Below, piece by piece: positions 8,178 to 17,435 of a stretch of 64,000 bases of DNA. This DNA is from Amycolatopsis eburnea (lineage in GTDB: Bacteria > Actinomycetota > Actinomycetes > Mycobacteriales > Pseudonocardiaceae), in NCBI RefSeq assembly GCF_003937945.1, contig NZ_RSEC01000066.1:248001-312000 (forward strand), read 5' to 3'. The notes beneath the pieces are model-generated. The model made no database searches, was not told where the DNA came from, and saw nothing but the letters and a program-made list of their open reading frames with translations. The translations under genes were made by a program, and so were the position numbers. Each line of letters opens with the position of its first letter. The first letter of the stretch is position 1.

Positions 8178-8768
8178 GTGCGCAACCGCGTGACGCCCGT
8201 CGGCGACGTCGTCGACATCCCCCTGCGGGGTGCCTGGACCGGCAACCGAGGGGTGCTGCACGAGGGCCGCGAGATCGTCCGCTTCCACGCCGGTGACCTC
8301 TGGATCACCTGCGCGCTCGAGTTCCGCGGCCGGTGTCGGGAGCAGTGGCTGCCGAACCGGTACACGCACCTGTTCTTCCACGACGAAGCCGTCTCCTTCG
8401 CCGCCGGGCACCGGCCGTGCGCCGAATGCCGCCGCGCCGCCTACAACGCGTACCGGGATGCGTGGCCGGCTCACCCCTCGGCGGCCGAGATGAACCGGCG
8501 GCTGCACGCCGAACGCCTGGTCCGCGGCACCCACGTCCGCCGACGCCACGAGCTGCCGTGGGCCGGGCTCCCCGAGGGCGTCTTCGTACAGCGCGGCCGG
8601 CACCCGGAACTCGTCGTGGGCGGGCACCTGGCGGAATGGACGCCCGCGGGTTACGGCACCAGGCGGAAGCTGCCCCGGGCAGGAACCGTGCCCGTGCTGA
8701 CCCCGCCGGCCACGATCGCCGTGCTCCGCGCCGGCTACCCGGTGCAGATCGACGACGGCGCCCGCTGA
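8178..8768 (+). CDS. Conserved protein of unknown function with a CAEC motif
   Basis: A 196-residue soluble protein that I cannot assign to a named function. Visible features are a basic N-terminus, an aromatic patch around QWLPNRYTHLFF, and a GHRPCAECR motif near residues 79-87 that could bind a metal or a nucleic acid base together with a nearby Cys in FRGRCRE. A His/Arg-rich stretch (RGTHVRRRHELPW) follows. The GTG at 8178 is chosen because GAAGGG lies upstream and no better start is in frame. It is divergent from the DUF488 gene, with which it shares a 56-bp promoter region, and is followed by a strong hairpin at 8776-8812. Confidence 0.65.
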   Translation: MRNRVTPVGDVVDIPLRGAWTGNRGVLHEGREIVRFHAGDLWITCALEFRGRCREQWLPNRYTHLFFHDEAVSFAAGHRPCAECRRAAYNAYRDAWPAHPSAAEMNRRLHAERLVRGTHVRRRHELPWAGLPEGVFVQRGRHPELVVGGHLAEWTPAGYGTRRKLPRAGTVPVLTPPATIAVLRAGYPVQIDDGAR

Positions 8769-8775
8769 CCGAAGG

Positions 8776-8812
8776 GCCACCCCGGCGGCCGTGGAGGGGC
8801 CGCCGGGGTGGC
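8776..8812. terminator. Strong hairpin terminator
   Basis: A perfect 15-bp stem (GCCACCCCGGCGGCC at 8776-8790 and its complement at 8798-8812) with a 7-nt loop starts 7 bp after the stop of the preceding gene. No T-run follows, as is common for actinomycete terminators. Confidence 0.7.
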
Positions 8813-8935
8813 TCTACCCCCAGCTCGTGCCGCGGTGGGTACAACAGCCGAACCCGTCGGTCCCACCGGCGAAGCGAGCCGGCGCCGGACATCGTCGGGG
8901 TGGTGTCCTGCAGCCCGGCCAGGATCGCGGACGGG

Positions 8936-8968
8936 GCCTGCAAGATGCTTGCAGTACGCTTGCACGCC
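8936..8968 (+). promoter_or_regulatory. Three 11-bp-phased direct repeats upstream of the SARP gene
   Basis: GCCTGCA, GCTTGCA and GCTTGCA begin at 8936, 8947 and 8958, exactly 11 bp apart, about 32 bp before the GTG start of the SARP gene. Direct heptamers on one helix face are the known binding pattern of SARP activators, so autoregulation is plausible. The target here is inferred from spacing alone. Confidence 0.5.
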
Positions 8969-8999
8969 TTGCCCCGGCCGGGTGAACGGAGGTGACCGG

Positions 9000-11969
9000 G
9001 TGGAGTTCCGCGTCCTCGGCGCCGTCGAGGCGACGGCGGACGGCGCCCCGGTCGACCTCGGCTCCCGCAAGCAGCGGCTGGTGCTCGCCGTGCTGCTGCT
9101 CGACGCCGGCCGCCCGGTGTCGCGCGACCGGCTCGTCGACCTGCTCTGGCCCGCCGATCCCCCGGCGAGCGCGCGCGGCACCGTCCAGGCGCTGGTGTCC
9201 CGGATCCGGGCGGTCTTCCGCGCCGCGGGCGGCCCCGAGCTGGTCACCGAGGGGCACGGGTACGTCTTGCGCGCCGACCCGGACACGGTCGACGCGCACC
9301 GCTTCACCGCGCTCGTCCGGCGGGCCCGCGCCGCCGACGACGAGACCACGGTCGCGCTGCTCGGCGAGGCGCTCGCGCTGTGGCGGGGCGACGCGCTGGC
9401 CGGGGCGGCCGACACCGACGTCGCCGAACGGCTGCTCGCCGGCCTGCACGAAGCCCGCTGGAGCGCGCTGGAAGACCGGATCGACGCGCAGCTGCGGCTG
9501 GGGCGGGGCCGCGCCCTCCTGGCCGAGCTCACCGAGCTGGTCGCGGCGCACCCGCTGCGCCAGCGGTTCGTCGGCCAGCTGATGCTCGCCCTGCACCGCG
9601 AGGGCCGCACCGACGCCGCGCTCGCCGCCTTCCGGGGCCTGCGCGCCCGGCTCGCGGCCGAGCTGGGCCTCGACCCGGCCCCGGAGCTGACCCGCCTCGA
9701 AGCCGCGATCCTGGCCGGCGACCCCGCGCTCGACGTCGTGCCCGAGTCGGCGCCGGAACCGGTGCGGCCGGCCCAGCTCCCCCACGACGTCCGCGGCTTC
9801 ACCGGCCGCGCCGCCGACCTGGCCCGGCTCGACGAGCCCGCCGGCGACACCGGGCCGGACATCCGCCTGGTCACCGGCACCGCGGGCGTCGGCAAGACCG
9901 CGCTCGCCGTCCGGTGGGCGCACCGCGCCCGCGACCGGTTCCCCGACGGCCAGCTCTACCTGGACCTGCGCGGGTTCGACCCGGACCACGAGCCGCTCAC
10001 CCCGGCGGTCGCGGCCGCGCACCTCCTGCGGGCGCTGGGCACCGACCCGCGGGCCATCCCGCCGGACCCGGACGGGCGGACGGCGCTGTGGCGCTCGCTG
10101 CTGGCCGACCGGCGGGTGCTGGTCCTGCTCGACAACGCCCGCGACAGCGCGCAGGTGACGCCGCTGCTGCCGCCGTCGGGCACCGTGCTGATCACCAGCC
10201 GCCAGCGCCTCGGCGACCTCATCGCCCGCACCGGCGCCCGCGCGGTGCCGCTGTCCGTGCTGCCCCCGGACGACGCACGCGAGCTGCTGGAGACGATGCT
10301 CGGGCCGCCCGCCGTCGCCGCCGAGCCGGCCGCCGCGGCCGAGCTGGCCCGGCTCTGCGGGCACCTCCCGCTGGCGCTGCGGCTGGCCGCGGCGAACCTC
10401 GGCGCCGGCGAGGCGTCCGGGATCGCGGAGCTGGCCCGCGAGCTGGCCGGGGGCGACCCGCTGGCCGGGCTGAGCGTCGACGGCGCCGAGGAAAGCGCGG
10501 TGACGACGGCGTTCTCGGTCTCCTACCGCGCCCTGCCCGCCGAGCACCGCCTGCTGTTCCGCCGGCTCGCGCTGGTGCCGGGCCAGACGTTCACCGCGCC
10601 GGTCGCCGCCGAGCTGGCCGGGGTCGCCGAAAGCCACGCGGGCCGGCTGCTCAAGGCGCTCGCCGCGGCCCACCTCGTCGAACGGCACCTGCCCGGCCGC
10701 TACCGCTTCCACGACCTGCTGCGCAGCTACGCCGCGAGCCGGGCCGCCGCCGACGACACGGCCGCGGACCAGGACGCAGCGCGCCGCCGGCTGTTCGACC
10801 ACTACCTCGCGACGGCCGACGCCGCGGGCCGCGTGCTGATCCCGCACTTCCTCCGCCTCCCGCGTGCCGAGCCCGCGCGTGCCTTCGACGGCACGGAAGC
10901 GGCGCTCGACTGGCTGGACACGGAGTGGCCGAACCTCGCCGCGGCCGTCGAGCACCCCGGGGCCCGGGAGTACGCCTGGCACCTCGCCGACGCGCTCCGG
11001 GCGTTCTTCCACCACCGCGGCCACCACACCGAGTGGATCGACACGGCGACGACCGCGCTGGCCGCCGCCCAGGCCGCGGGCGCCCGCCAGGCCCAGGCGG
11101 CGATGCGGCTGTCGATCGCGCTCGCCGGCGTCAACAGCGGCCGCTACGCCGAGGCCCGCGCGCACCTGACCACGGTCCTGCACGACGGGCTCGCCGCGGA
11201 CTGGCCCGCCGGCCGCGCCGCGGTCCTCAACAACCTGAGCGCGGTCCACCAGCGCCTCGGCGACCCGCACGAGGCGATCGCGTGCGGCCTGGAGTCGTTG
11301 CGGCTGTGCGAAGAGCTGGCCATCCCGGGTGTCACGATGGCACTGGCCAACGTCGGCTTCGCCTGCGGCCAGGTCGGCGACCTCGACGAGGCGCTGGGGC
11401 ACTTCGGCCGCGCCCTGGAGATCGCCGAACGCGACGGCGCGAAGTTCAGCGTGGCGGTGGTCCTGGTCGACCTCGGCCACGTCCACCGCGACCTCGGCCA
11501 CCCGGACGCGGCGGCGTTCTACGAACGGGCCCTGACGGCGAACCGCGAGCTGGGCTACCAGTACGGCGAGGCGGCGGCGCTGTCCGGCCGGGCGGTCCTG
11601 GAAGCCCGCGCGGGTGACGCCACGCGCGCCCTGTCCGACGCGGCGGAGGCGGTGGAGCTGACCCGGCGCATCGGCGACCGCGGTACGGAGGCCTCCGCGC
11701 TGGCGGCGCTGGGTGAGACGTGCCTGCGGCTGGGCCGGGCCGCGGAGGCCGTCTCGCCGTTGTCGGCGGCGTTGGAGATCGCGCGCGAGACGAGCTTTAC
11801 GTGGTGCGAGGCGGCGGCCTTGACCGGGCTGGCGGAGGCCGCGCTGGCAGTGGGCGACGCCGAACTGGCCCGCACGCACGGTGAGGCAGCGGCGAAGCTG
11901 GCCGCGCAGTCCGGCTACCGGCCCCTGGAGACGCGGGCCGCGGCGACACTGGGGCAGCTCGCCCGCTGA
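9000..11969 (+). CDS. AfsR/SARP-family transcriptional regulator (SARP-NB-ARC-TPR)
   Basis: Large regulator of 989 residues. Order of domains: an OmpR-like winged helix (about 1-95), the bacterial transcriptional activation domain (about 96-240), an NB-ARC ATPase with Walker A GTAGVGKTAL near residue 293 and Walker B VLVLLDN near 370, and a C-terminal tetratricopeptide array (about 690-980). This is the AfsR layout; such proteins act as ATP-regulated activators of secondary metabolism or development. The GTG at 9000 is preferred to several upstream in-frame codons because GGAG lies 8 nt before it and the SARP domain begins there. No biosynthetic cluster is next to it, so its targets are unknown. 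Three phased heptamers upstream suggest autoregulation. Confidence 0.88.
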   Translation: MEFRVLGAVEATADGAPVDLGSRKQRLVLAVLLLDAGRPVSRDRLVDLLWPADPPASARGTVQALVSRIRAVFRAAGGPELVTEGHGYVLRADPDTVDAHRFTALVRRARAADDETTVALLGEALALWRGDALAGAADTDVAERLLAGLHEARWSALEDRIDAQLRLGRGRALLAELTELVAAHPLRQRFVGQLMLALHREGRTDAALAAFRGLRARLAAELGLDPAPELTRLEAAILAGDPALDVVPESAPEPVRPAQLPHDVRGFTGRAADLARLDEPAGDTGPDIRLVTGTAGVGKTALAVRWAHRARDRFPDGQLYLDLRGFDPDHEPLTPAVAAAHLLRALGTDPRAIPPDPDGRTALWRSLLADRRVLVLLDNARDSAQVTPLLPPSGTVLITSRQRLGDLIARTGARAVPLSVLPPDDARELLETMLGPPAVAAEPAAAAELARLCGHLPLALRLAAANLGAGEASGIAELARELAGGDPLAGLSVDGAEESAVTTAFSVSYRALPAEHRLLFRRLALVPGQTFTAPVAAELAGVAESHAGRLLKALAAAHLVERHLPGRYRFHDLLRSYAASRAAADDTAADQDAARRRLFDHYLATADAAGRVLIPHFLRLPRAEPARAFDGTEAALDWLDTEWPNLAAAVEHPGAREYAWHLADALRAFFHHRGHHTEWIDTATTALAAAQAAGARQAQAAMRLSIALAGVNSGRYAEARAHLTTVLHDGLAADWPAGRAAVLNNLSAVHQRLGDPHEAIACGLESLRLCEELAIPGVTMALANVGFACGQVGDLDEALGHFGRALEIAERDGAKFSVAVVLVDLGHVHRDLGHPDAAAFYERALTANRELGYQYGEAAALSGRAVLEARAGDATRALSDAAEAVELTRRIGDRGTEASALAALGETCLRLGRAAEAVSPLSAALEIARETSFTWCEAAALTGLAEAALAVGDAELARTHGEAAAKLAAQSGYRPLETRAAATLGQLAR

Positions 11970-12007
11970 GGCTTGCGCGTTCGCCCTCCCCGGCCGAGAC
12001 TGCCGGG

Positions 12008-13594
12008 ATGGATCAGCCGTTCTCCGAGGCCACTGCCGCCCTCGTCGACCGGGCGCGGCAGCACGCGCTGGGTGACCTGCTCCGCCGGACCGCGTTGCGG
12101 CTGCCGGACAAGCTCGCCGTCGTCGACGGGCCGCGGCGGTTCACCTTCGCCGAGTTCGAGGCCACCGCCAACCGGTTCGCGCACGCGCTCGCCGCCCGCG
12201 GGCTGCGCAAGGGTGACCGGCTCGCGCTGCTGAGCCACAACTGCTGGCAGTACGGCGCGCTCGCGTTCGCCACCGCCAAACTCGGCGTGCTGCTCGTGCC
12301 GGTCAACTTCATGCTCGGCGCCGACGAGATCGCCTACCTCCTCCGGCACGCCGAAGTGGCCGCGTTCGTCGCCGAGGGTGCCCTCGAACCGACCGCGCGG
12401 AAAGCCCTCGAACTCGCCGGACTCGGCGAGGTGGTCCGCGGCAGGATCGGCGCGGGCGGCGAGTGGGACGACGTCGAGGGGTGGCTGTCCGAAGGGGACT
12501 CGAGCGCGCCCGAGGTCTTCGTCGCCGACGACGACCCGCTGCGGATCATGTACACCTCCGGCACGGAATCGCGGCCGAAGGGTGTGCTGCTCTCCAGCCG
12601 GTCCCTGATCGCGCAGTACGTCTCGTGCGTGATCGACGGCGGCATGAGCGCCGACGACGTCGAGGTGCATTCCCTGCCGCTGTACCACTGCGCGCAGCTG
12701 GACTGCTTCTTCTCGGTCGACGTCTACCTCGGCGCGACCAGCGTGATCCTGCCCGGCCCGGACCCGGCCGCGCTGCTCGCCGCGGTCGAGCGGGAGCGCG
12801 CGACGAAGCTGTTCGCGCCGCCGACGGTGTGGATCTCCCTGCTGCGCCACGAAAACTTCGACCGCACCGACCTCTCGAGCCTGCGGAAGGGGTACTACGG
12901 CGCCTCCGCGATGCCGGTCGAGGTGCTGCGCGAGCTGCGCCGCCGGCTGCCGGACGTCGAGCTGTGGAACTTCTACGGCCAGACCGAAATGGCGCCGCTG
13001 GCGACGATCCTGCGCCCGCACGAACAGCTCGAGCGGGCCGGGTCGGCCGGGCGCCCGTCGCTCAACGTCGAGACCCGGATCGTCGACGACGAGGACCGGC
13101 CGGTCGCGCCCGGCGTGGTCGGCGAGATCGTGCACCGCAGCCCGCACGCCACCCTCGGCTATTACCGCGATCAGGACAAAACGGCCGAAGCGTTCCGCGC
13201 CGGCTGGTTCCACTCCGGCGACCTCGGCGTCGTCGACGAGGACGGCTACCTGTCCGTCGTGGACCGCAAGAAGGACATGATCAAGACCGGCGGCGAGAAC
13301 GTCGCGAGCCGGGAAGTCGAGGAGGCGCTGTACCTGCTCGATGGCGTCGCCGAAGCCGCGGTGTTCGGCATCAGCCATCCACACTGGATCGAAGCCGTGA
13401 CCGCCGTCGTCGTGCCACGGGAAGGCGTCACCCTCAGCGCAGCGCAAGTGATCGACCACGCGAAGTCACATCTCGCCGGTTACAAATGTCCCAAGTACGT
13501 CGTGTTCTCGGACCACCTTCCCAAGAATCCGAGCGGGAAGATCGTCAAACGGGAATTGCGGGAGCAGCACAAGGGACTCGCGGCGAGCGGCTGA
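12008..13594 (+). CDS. Acyl-CoA synthetase / AMP-dependent ligase
   Basis: Cytoplasmic adenylate-forming enzyme of 528 residues that would activate a carboxylic acid to its CoA thioester using ATP and CoA. The phosphate loop MYTSGTESRPKGV lies near residue 181, the NFYGQTE motif (A5) near 320, the HSGDLG and DRKKDMIKTGGENV motifs near 403 and 420, and the catalytic Lys in NPSGKIVKREL close to the C-terminus. Length and motifs fit medium or long-chain fatty acid or aromatic acid CoA ligases; the substrate is not clear. It stands alone, 38 bp after the SARP gene and on the same strand. Confidence 0.87.
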   Translation: MDQPFSEATAALVDRARQHALGDLLRRTALRLPDKLAVVDGPRRFTFAEFEATANRFAHALAARGLRKGDRLALLSHNCWQYGALAFATAKLGVLLVPVNFMLGADEIAYLLRHAEVAAFVAEGALEPTARKALELAGLGEVVRGRIGAGGEWDDVEGWLSEGDSSAPEVFVADDDPLRIMYTSGTESRPKGVLLSSRSLIAQYVSCVIDGGMSADDVEVHSLPLYHCAQLDCFFSVDVYLGATSVILPGPDPAALLAAVERERATKLFAPPTVWISLLRHENFDRTDLSSLRKGYYGASAMPVEVLRELRRRLPDVELWNFYGQTEMAPLATILRPHEQLERAGSAGRPSLNVETRIVDDEDRPVAPGVVGEIVHRSPHATLGYYRDQDKTAEAFRAGWFHSGDLGVVDEDGYLSVVDRKKDMIKTGGENVASREVEEALYLLDGVAEAAVFGISHPHWIEAVTAVVVPREGVTLSAAQVIDHAKSHLAGYKCPKYVVFSDHLPKNPSGKIVKRELREQHKGLAASG

Positions 13595-13794
13595 CCACCG
13601 AAATCCCCTTGCCCGGCAGGGAGAACGACGGATACCGTCGACCGTCCGCGCCCGCTTTCCGGAGAACGCGGGACATCCGTCCCACCAGGGCCGACCGGCC
13701 CGCAAAGAATCCGCGGAAAGCCGTGGCGCGTGCCGTCCGTCGGGTCTAGGAATAGAGGCCGTCCACCGTTCCCCCCATCCGAAGGGATTCACTC

Positions 13795-14016
13795 GTGTCC
13801 GTTTTCATCGCCGTCCTCCTCGCGCTGGGAGCCGGGCTGCTCGTCGGCGGCCGGGTCCACAGTGCCCGTGAGGCCCGCGCCAACTACTCCGCCTACCGGG
13901 CCCGGACCGCCAAGGGCTTCGGGGAGATGATCCGGTCGGCGGTGTCCGCCGCCGTCGCGGTGGCCGGCGCGCTCGTGCTCCTCTTCATCCTGCTGAACGT
14001 GCTCCAGCAGGCCTGA
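13795..14016 (+). CDS. Small membrane protein of unknown function
   Basis: A 73-residue protein with a hydrophobic N-terminal segment (about 2-20), a basic, Tyr-containing middle (ARANYSAYRARTAKG) and a second hydrophobic segment (about 48-70). It therefore looks like a two-helix membrane protein with a charged loop. The GTG at 13795 follows GAAGGGA. The 200 bp before it hold no gene, only a small CGACGG-ATA-CCGTCG inverted repeat at 13626-13640. Function unknown. Confidence 0.65.
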   Translation: MSVFIAVLLALGAGLLVGGRVHSAREARANYSAYRARTAKGFGEMIRSAVSAAVAVAGALVLLFILLNVLQQA

Positions 14017-14076
14017 AGCCGGAACCCGACTCATGGCGGGTTGTTGCCGCTCCGGCGGCGGAGGACCCTTTTCCGT

Positions 14077-14095
14077 GGCCCCGACGGACGGGGCC
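14077..14095. terminator. Short hairpin between the small membrane protein and the M1 peptidase
   Basis: GGCCCCG (14077-14083) pairs with CGGGGCC (14089-14095) across a 5-nt loop. It ends 16 nt before the peptidase start, close to its ribosome site. It may terminate the upstream transcript or modulate translation of the peptidase; the sequence does not decide. Confidence 0.35.
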
Positions 14096-14111
14096 GCGAA
14101 AGGACTCCCCC

Positions 14112-16196
14112 ATGAGATCGAGGGTGCTTTCTGCTGCGCTCGGTGCGGCCGTAGGCCTGCTGGGCACAGTCGTCGTCGCCGCGCCGGCCGAGGCCGCCGC
14201 GGTCTGCGGTGACCAGGTCGTCGGCAACGGCGGGTTCGAAAGCGGCACCACGCCGTGGACCCAGACCAGCGGGGTCATCTCCGCCGCCACCACGGCGGAG
14301 CCGGCCCACGGCGGCACGATGGACGCCTGGCTCGACGGTTACGGCAGTACGCACACCGACACGCTGTCCCAGTCGCTGACCCTGCCCGCGGGCTGCGCGT
14401 CGGCGGCGTTGTCGTGGTGGTCGCACATCGACACCAAGGAGACGACGACGGCCACCGCCTACGACAAGCTGGTGGTGCAGGTCGGCACCGACACCCTCGC
14501 GAGCTACTCGAACCTCGACAAGAACACCGGGTACGTCCAGCGCACCGTCGACGTGTCGCGCTACCTGGGCCAGACGGTGACGCTCAAGGTCACCGGCACC
14601 GAGGACTCGAGCCTCGCCACGAACTTCCTCCTGGACGACTTCTCGCTGACCACCACCGGTTCGCAGAACCCGCAGTCCCCGGTCGTCACCTCGCCCGGCG
14701 CCCAGTCCGGCGCCGTCGGCCAGGCCGTGTCGCTGCAGGTCCAGGCCAGTGACCCGCAGGGCGACGCGCTCACCTGGTCCGCGACCGGCCTGCCCGCCGG
14801 GCTGAGCATCGGCGCGAGCACCGGGAAGATCACCGGCACGCCGACGACCGCGGGCACCTCGTCGGTCACCGTCACCGCCAAGGACCCCGCCGGCAACAGC
14901 GGCAGCGCCACCTTCACGTGGACGGTCACCGCGGCCCCGGCCGACTCCACGCGCACCCCGATCAACCCCGCCTACACGGTGAACCTGACGTCGAACACCG
15001 CGGGCGACACGTGGAACGGCCACCAGAGCGTCAGCTTCACCAACGGCTCCGCGACCGCGCTGCCCGAGGTCTACCTGCGGCTCTGGGACAACTACCACGG
15101 CAGCTGCCCGACGACGCCGATCACGGTCACGAACGTCACCGGCGGCACGCCCTCGGCGCTGAGCGTGAACTGCACGGCCATGAAGATCACGCTGCCCGCG
15201 CCGCTGGCGCAGGGCCAGTCGGCGACCATCGGGTTCGACCTGAAGATCGTCGTGCCCAGCGGCGCCGACCGGTTCGGCCACGACGGCGCGTACAACATGA
15301 TCGGCAACGCGCTGCCGGTGCTGGCGGTCCGCGACGGCGCGGGCTGGCACCTCGACCCGTACACCAACAACGGCGAGTCGTTCTACACCGTGATCAGCGA
15401 CTTCGACGTGACCCTGGTGCACCCGACGTCGCTGCTGACCCCGGCCACCGGCTCGTCGACCGAGACGACCAGCGGCAGCACGACCACGACGCACGCGACC
15501 GCGGCGAAGGTCCGCGACTTCGCCTGGGCCGCCGGGCCGTTCGCGAAGATCACCACGACGTCCGGCAAGGGCGTGCGGGTGAACGTCTACTCGGTCAGCG
15601 GGATCTCCACGAGCAGCGCCAACCAGATGCTCAGCCTGGCCGCCGACTCCATCGACGTCCACTCGGGCCGCTTCGGCGACTACCCGTACGGCGAGGTGGA
15701 CGTGGTGCTGGACAACAACTTCTGGTTCGGCGGCATGGAGTACCCGGGCTTCGTGCTCGACCTCGTGTCGACCACGGCGCTCCCGCACGAGCTGGCGCAC
15801 CAGTGGTTCTACGGGATCGTCGGCGACGACGAGTACAACTCCCCGTGGCTGGACGAAAGCTTCACCGACTACGCCACCGACCTCTACCGCGGGATCACCG
15901 GCAGCGGCTGCGGCATCACGTGGCAGTCGAGCGCGGAGAAGCTGACCAACTCGATGGCGTACTGGGACGCGCATTCGTCGCGCTACTCGACGGTCGTCTA
16001 CAACTACGGCAAGTGCACGCTGCACGACCTGCGGCGGACGATCGGCGACACGGCGATGGCGAACCTGCTGAAGTCCTACGCCCAGTCGCACTGGTACGGC
16101 GTGTCGACCACCGCGGAGTTCAAGGCGGCGGCGCAGGCGGCGGCCGGGTCGACCGACCTGACGTCGTTCTGGGCGTCGCACCGCGTGGAGGGCTGA
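14112..16196 (+). CDS. Secreted M1-family metallopeptidase with Ig-like domain
   Basis: Exported zinc aminopeptidase-like protein of 694 residues. A Sec signal peptide (about 1-30, cleavage near AEA-AA) is followed by a beta-sandwich module (about 33-185, GGFESGTTPW motif), a putative Ig/cadherin-like domain (about 195-277) and an M1 catalytic domain (about 285-694). The zinc site HELAH lies at residues 559-563 and the third ligand Glu at 582, giving the exact HEXXH-X18-E spacing; GGMEYPG near 541 replaces the GAMEN loop. The C-terminal helical domains of long M1 enzymes are absent, as in other short extracellular members. It probably degrades peptides outside the cell. Confidence 0.87.
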   Translation: MRSRVLSAALGAAVGLLGTVVVAAPAEAAAVCGDQVVGNGGFESGTTPWTQTSGVISAATTAEPAHGGTMDAWLDGYGSTHTDTLSQSLTLPAGCASAALSWWSHIDTKETTTATAYDKLVVQVGTDTLASYSNLDKNTGYVQRTVDVSRYLGQTVTLKVTGTEDSSLATNFLLDDFSLTTTGSQNPQSPVVTSPGAQSGAVGQAVSLQVQASDPQGDALTWSATGLPAGLSIGASTGKITGTPTTAGTSSVTVTAKDPAGNSGSATFTWTVTAAPADSTRTPINPAYTVNLTSNTAGDTWNGHQSVSFTNGSATALPEVYLRLWDNYHGSCPTTPITVTNVTGGTPSALSVNCTAMKITLPAPLAQGQSATIGFDLKIVVPSGADRFGHDGAYNMIGNALPVLAVRDGAGWHLDPYTNNGESFYTVISDFDVTLVHPTSLLTPATGSSTETTSGSTTTTHATAAKVRDFAWAAGPFAKITTTSGKGVRVNVYSVSGISTSSANQMLSLAADSIDVHSGRFGDYPYGEVDVVLDNNFWFGGMEYPGFVLDLVSTTALPHELAHQWFYGIVGDDEYNSPWLDESFTDYATDLYRGITGSGCGITWQSSAEKLTNSMAYWDAHSSRYSTVVYNYGKCTLHDLRRTIGDTAMANLLKSYAQSHWYGVSTTAEFKAAAQAAAGSTDLTSFWASHRVEG

Positions 16197-16241
16197 GAAA
16201 ACCCGTTGGAGTTCCCAGTCCGCGTCCGCCACTGTGGGGAC

Positions 16242-17099
16242 GTGGACGGGGAACGGCTCTTTTGCGACGTCGCGCTGGCGGCCCGGATCGAACGCGCCGA
16301 GGTGCGGCTGGTGGTGGAGAGCAGCGACGCCGCGCGGGCCCGCCGGGGCGACGACGTCGGTTTCGCGCGGCCGGTCGCCGGCGGGGTGGCGAGCTTCGCG
16401 GAGGCGGACTCGCCGTTCAACAAGGTCGCCGGGCTCGGTTTCGAGGGCGTCCCGGACGCGCTGGACGAGATCGAAGCGGCCTACGCCGAGCTGGGCGCGC
16501 CGGTGCAGATCGAGCTGTCGCAGCTCGCGGACCCGTCCCTCGGCGCCTTCCTGACCGGCCGGGGCTACCGGCTGGAGAACTACGAGAACGTGCTGGGCCG
16601 GCGGGTCGGCGGCGCCGACCACCCCGAAGGCATCCGCCGGGCCGGGGACGACGAGCTGGAAGCGTGGCTGGCCGGGATCGCCGAGGCGTCCGTCGTCGCC
16701 GACACCGAAGGCGTGGCCTCGCACGAGGACTTCCCCCGCGAGACGATCCTCAACGCGCTGCGGGACATGCCGGGGATGCTGCGGTTCACCGCGGAACGGG
16801 ACGGCGAGTTCGCCGGCGGCGCCGGGCTCCGGGTCGCCGACGGGATCGCGCAGCTGGGCGCCGCGGCGACGCTGCCCGCCCACCGACGCCGCGGCGTCCA
16901 GACCGCGCTGGTGCGCGCCCGGCTCGCCGCGGCCGCGGACCTCGGGTGCGACCTCGCCGTGGTCACCACGCAACCGGGGTCGAAGTCGCAGCAGAACGTG
17001 CAGCGGCTGGGGTTCGACCTGCTCTACGCGCGGGCTGTCCTGGTGAAGGGCGTCTCCGCGACGAGCTCTTCGGGGGCCGACAGCCGCCAGGCTTCGTAG
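16242..17099 (+). CDS. GNAT-family N-acetyltransferase
   Basis: Cytoplasmic acetyltransferase of about 285 residues. The C-terminal half carries the GNAT fold with AELGAAATLPAHRRRGVQ-like acetyl-CoA binding (visible core LPAHRRRGVQTAL near residue 212), followed by AVVTTQPGSKSQQNVQRLGF. The N-terminal half is probably a degenerate second GNAT domain. The start is uncertain: an in-frame TTG at 16206 would add 12 residues, but the GTG at 16242 begins directly at the DGERLFCDVA strand. The 3' end overlaps the convergent MmcQ gene by 76 bp. Substrate unknown. Confidence 0.72.
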   Translation: MDGERLFCDVALAARIERAEVRLVVESSDAARARRGDDVGFARPVAGGVASFAEADSPFNKVAGLGFEGVPDALDEIEAAYAELGAPVQIELSQLADPSLGAFLTGRGYRLENYENVLGRRVGGADHPEGIRRAGDDELEAWLAGIAEASVVADTEGVASHEDFPRETILNALRDMPGMLRFTAERDGEFAGGAGLRVADGIAQLGAAATLPAHRRRGVQTALVRARLAAAADLGCDLAVVTTQPGSKSQQNVQRLGFDLLYARAVLVKGVSATSSSGADSRQAS

Positions 17100-17380
17100 A
17101 GCAGCTCGGCCAGCTCGTCGGCCTCGATCTTGTCCAGGTACACCACGACCCAGCCGAACCCGCCGGCGGTGAACTGGACTTCGAAGACGTCCGGGCGCTC
17201 CGCGACGAGCGCCAGCTGCTCGGAGATCTCCTGCTTCAGGCCGACGGTCCGCGTCCGCGGCCAGAAGTAGCCGAACCGCTTGCCGCGCACGCTGAACGAC
17301 GAGTAGTCGCGCGCTTCGGAGCGCTCGACCTCCGCCAGCCCGCCGAGCAGCCGTTCGAGTTTCCGGACCGTGACCGTCAC
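17024..17380 (-). CDS. MmcQ/YjbR-family protein
   Basis: Small soluble protein of 118 residues with the alpha/beta fold of the MmcQ/YjbR family, which is related to double-wing DNA-binding proteins but has no settled function. Recognisable segments are SSFSVRGKRFGYFWP in the first half, an FEVQFTAGGFGWVVVYL strand pair, and ELAELLYEAWRLSAP at the C-terminal helix. The GTG at 17378-17380 is the only good start near the domain. It is convergent with and overlaps the GNAT gene by 76 bp, and is divergent from the kinase-like gene, so the three are probably separate transcripts. Confidence 0.7.
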   Translation of the reverse strand: MTVTVRKLERLLGGLAEVERSEARDYSSFSVRGKRFGYFWPRTRTVGLKQEISEQLALVAERPDVFEVQFTAGGFGWVVVYLDKIEADELAELLYEAWRLSAPEELVAETPFTRTARA

Positions 17381-17435
17381 CTGTCGTTCCCCCTGTCTCC
17401 GGCGACTACGGTAGCGCGCCGGTACCGTGCGGGAC

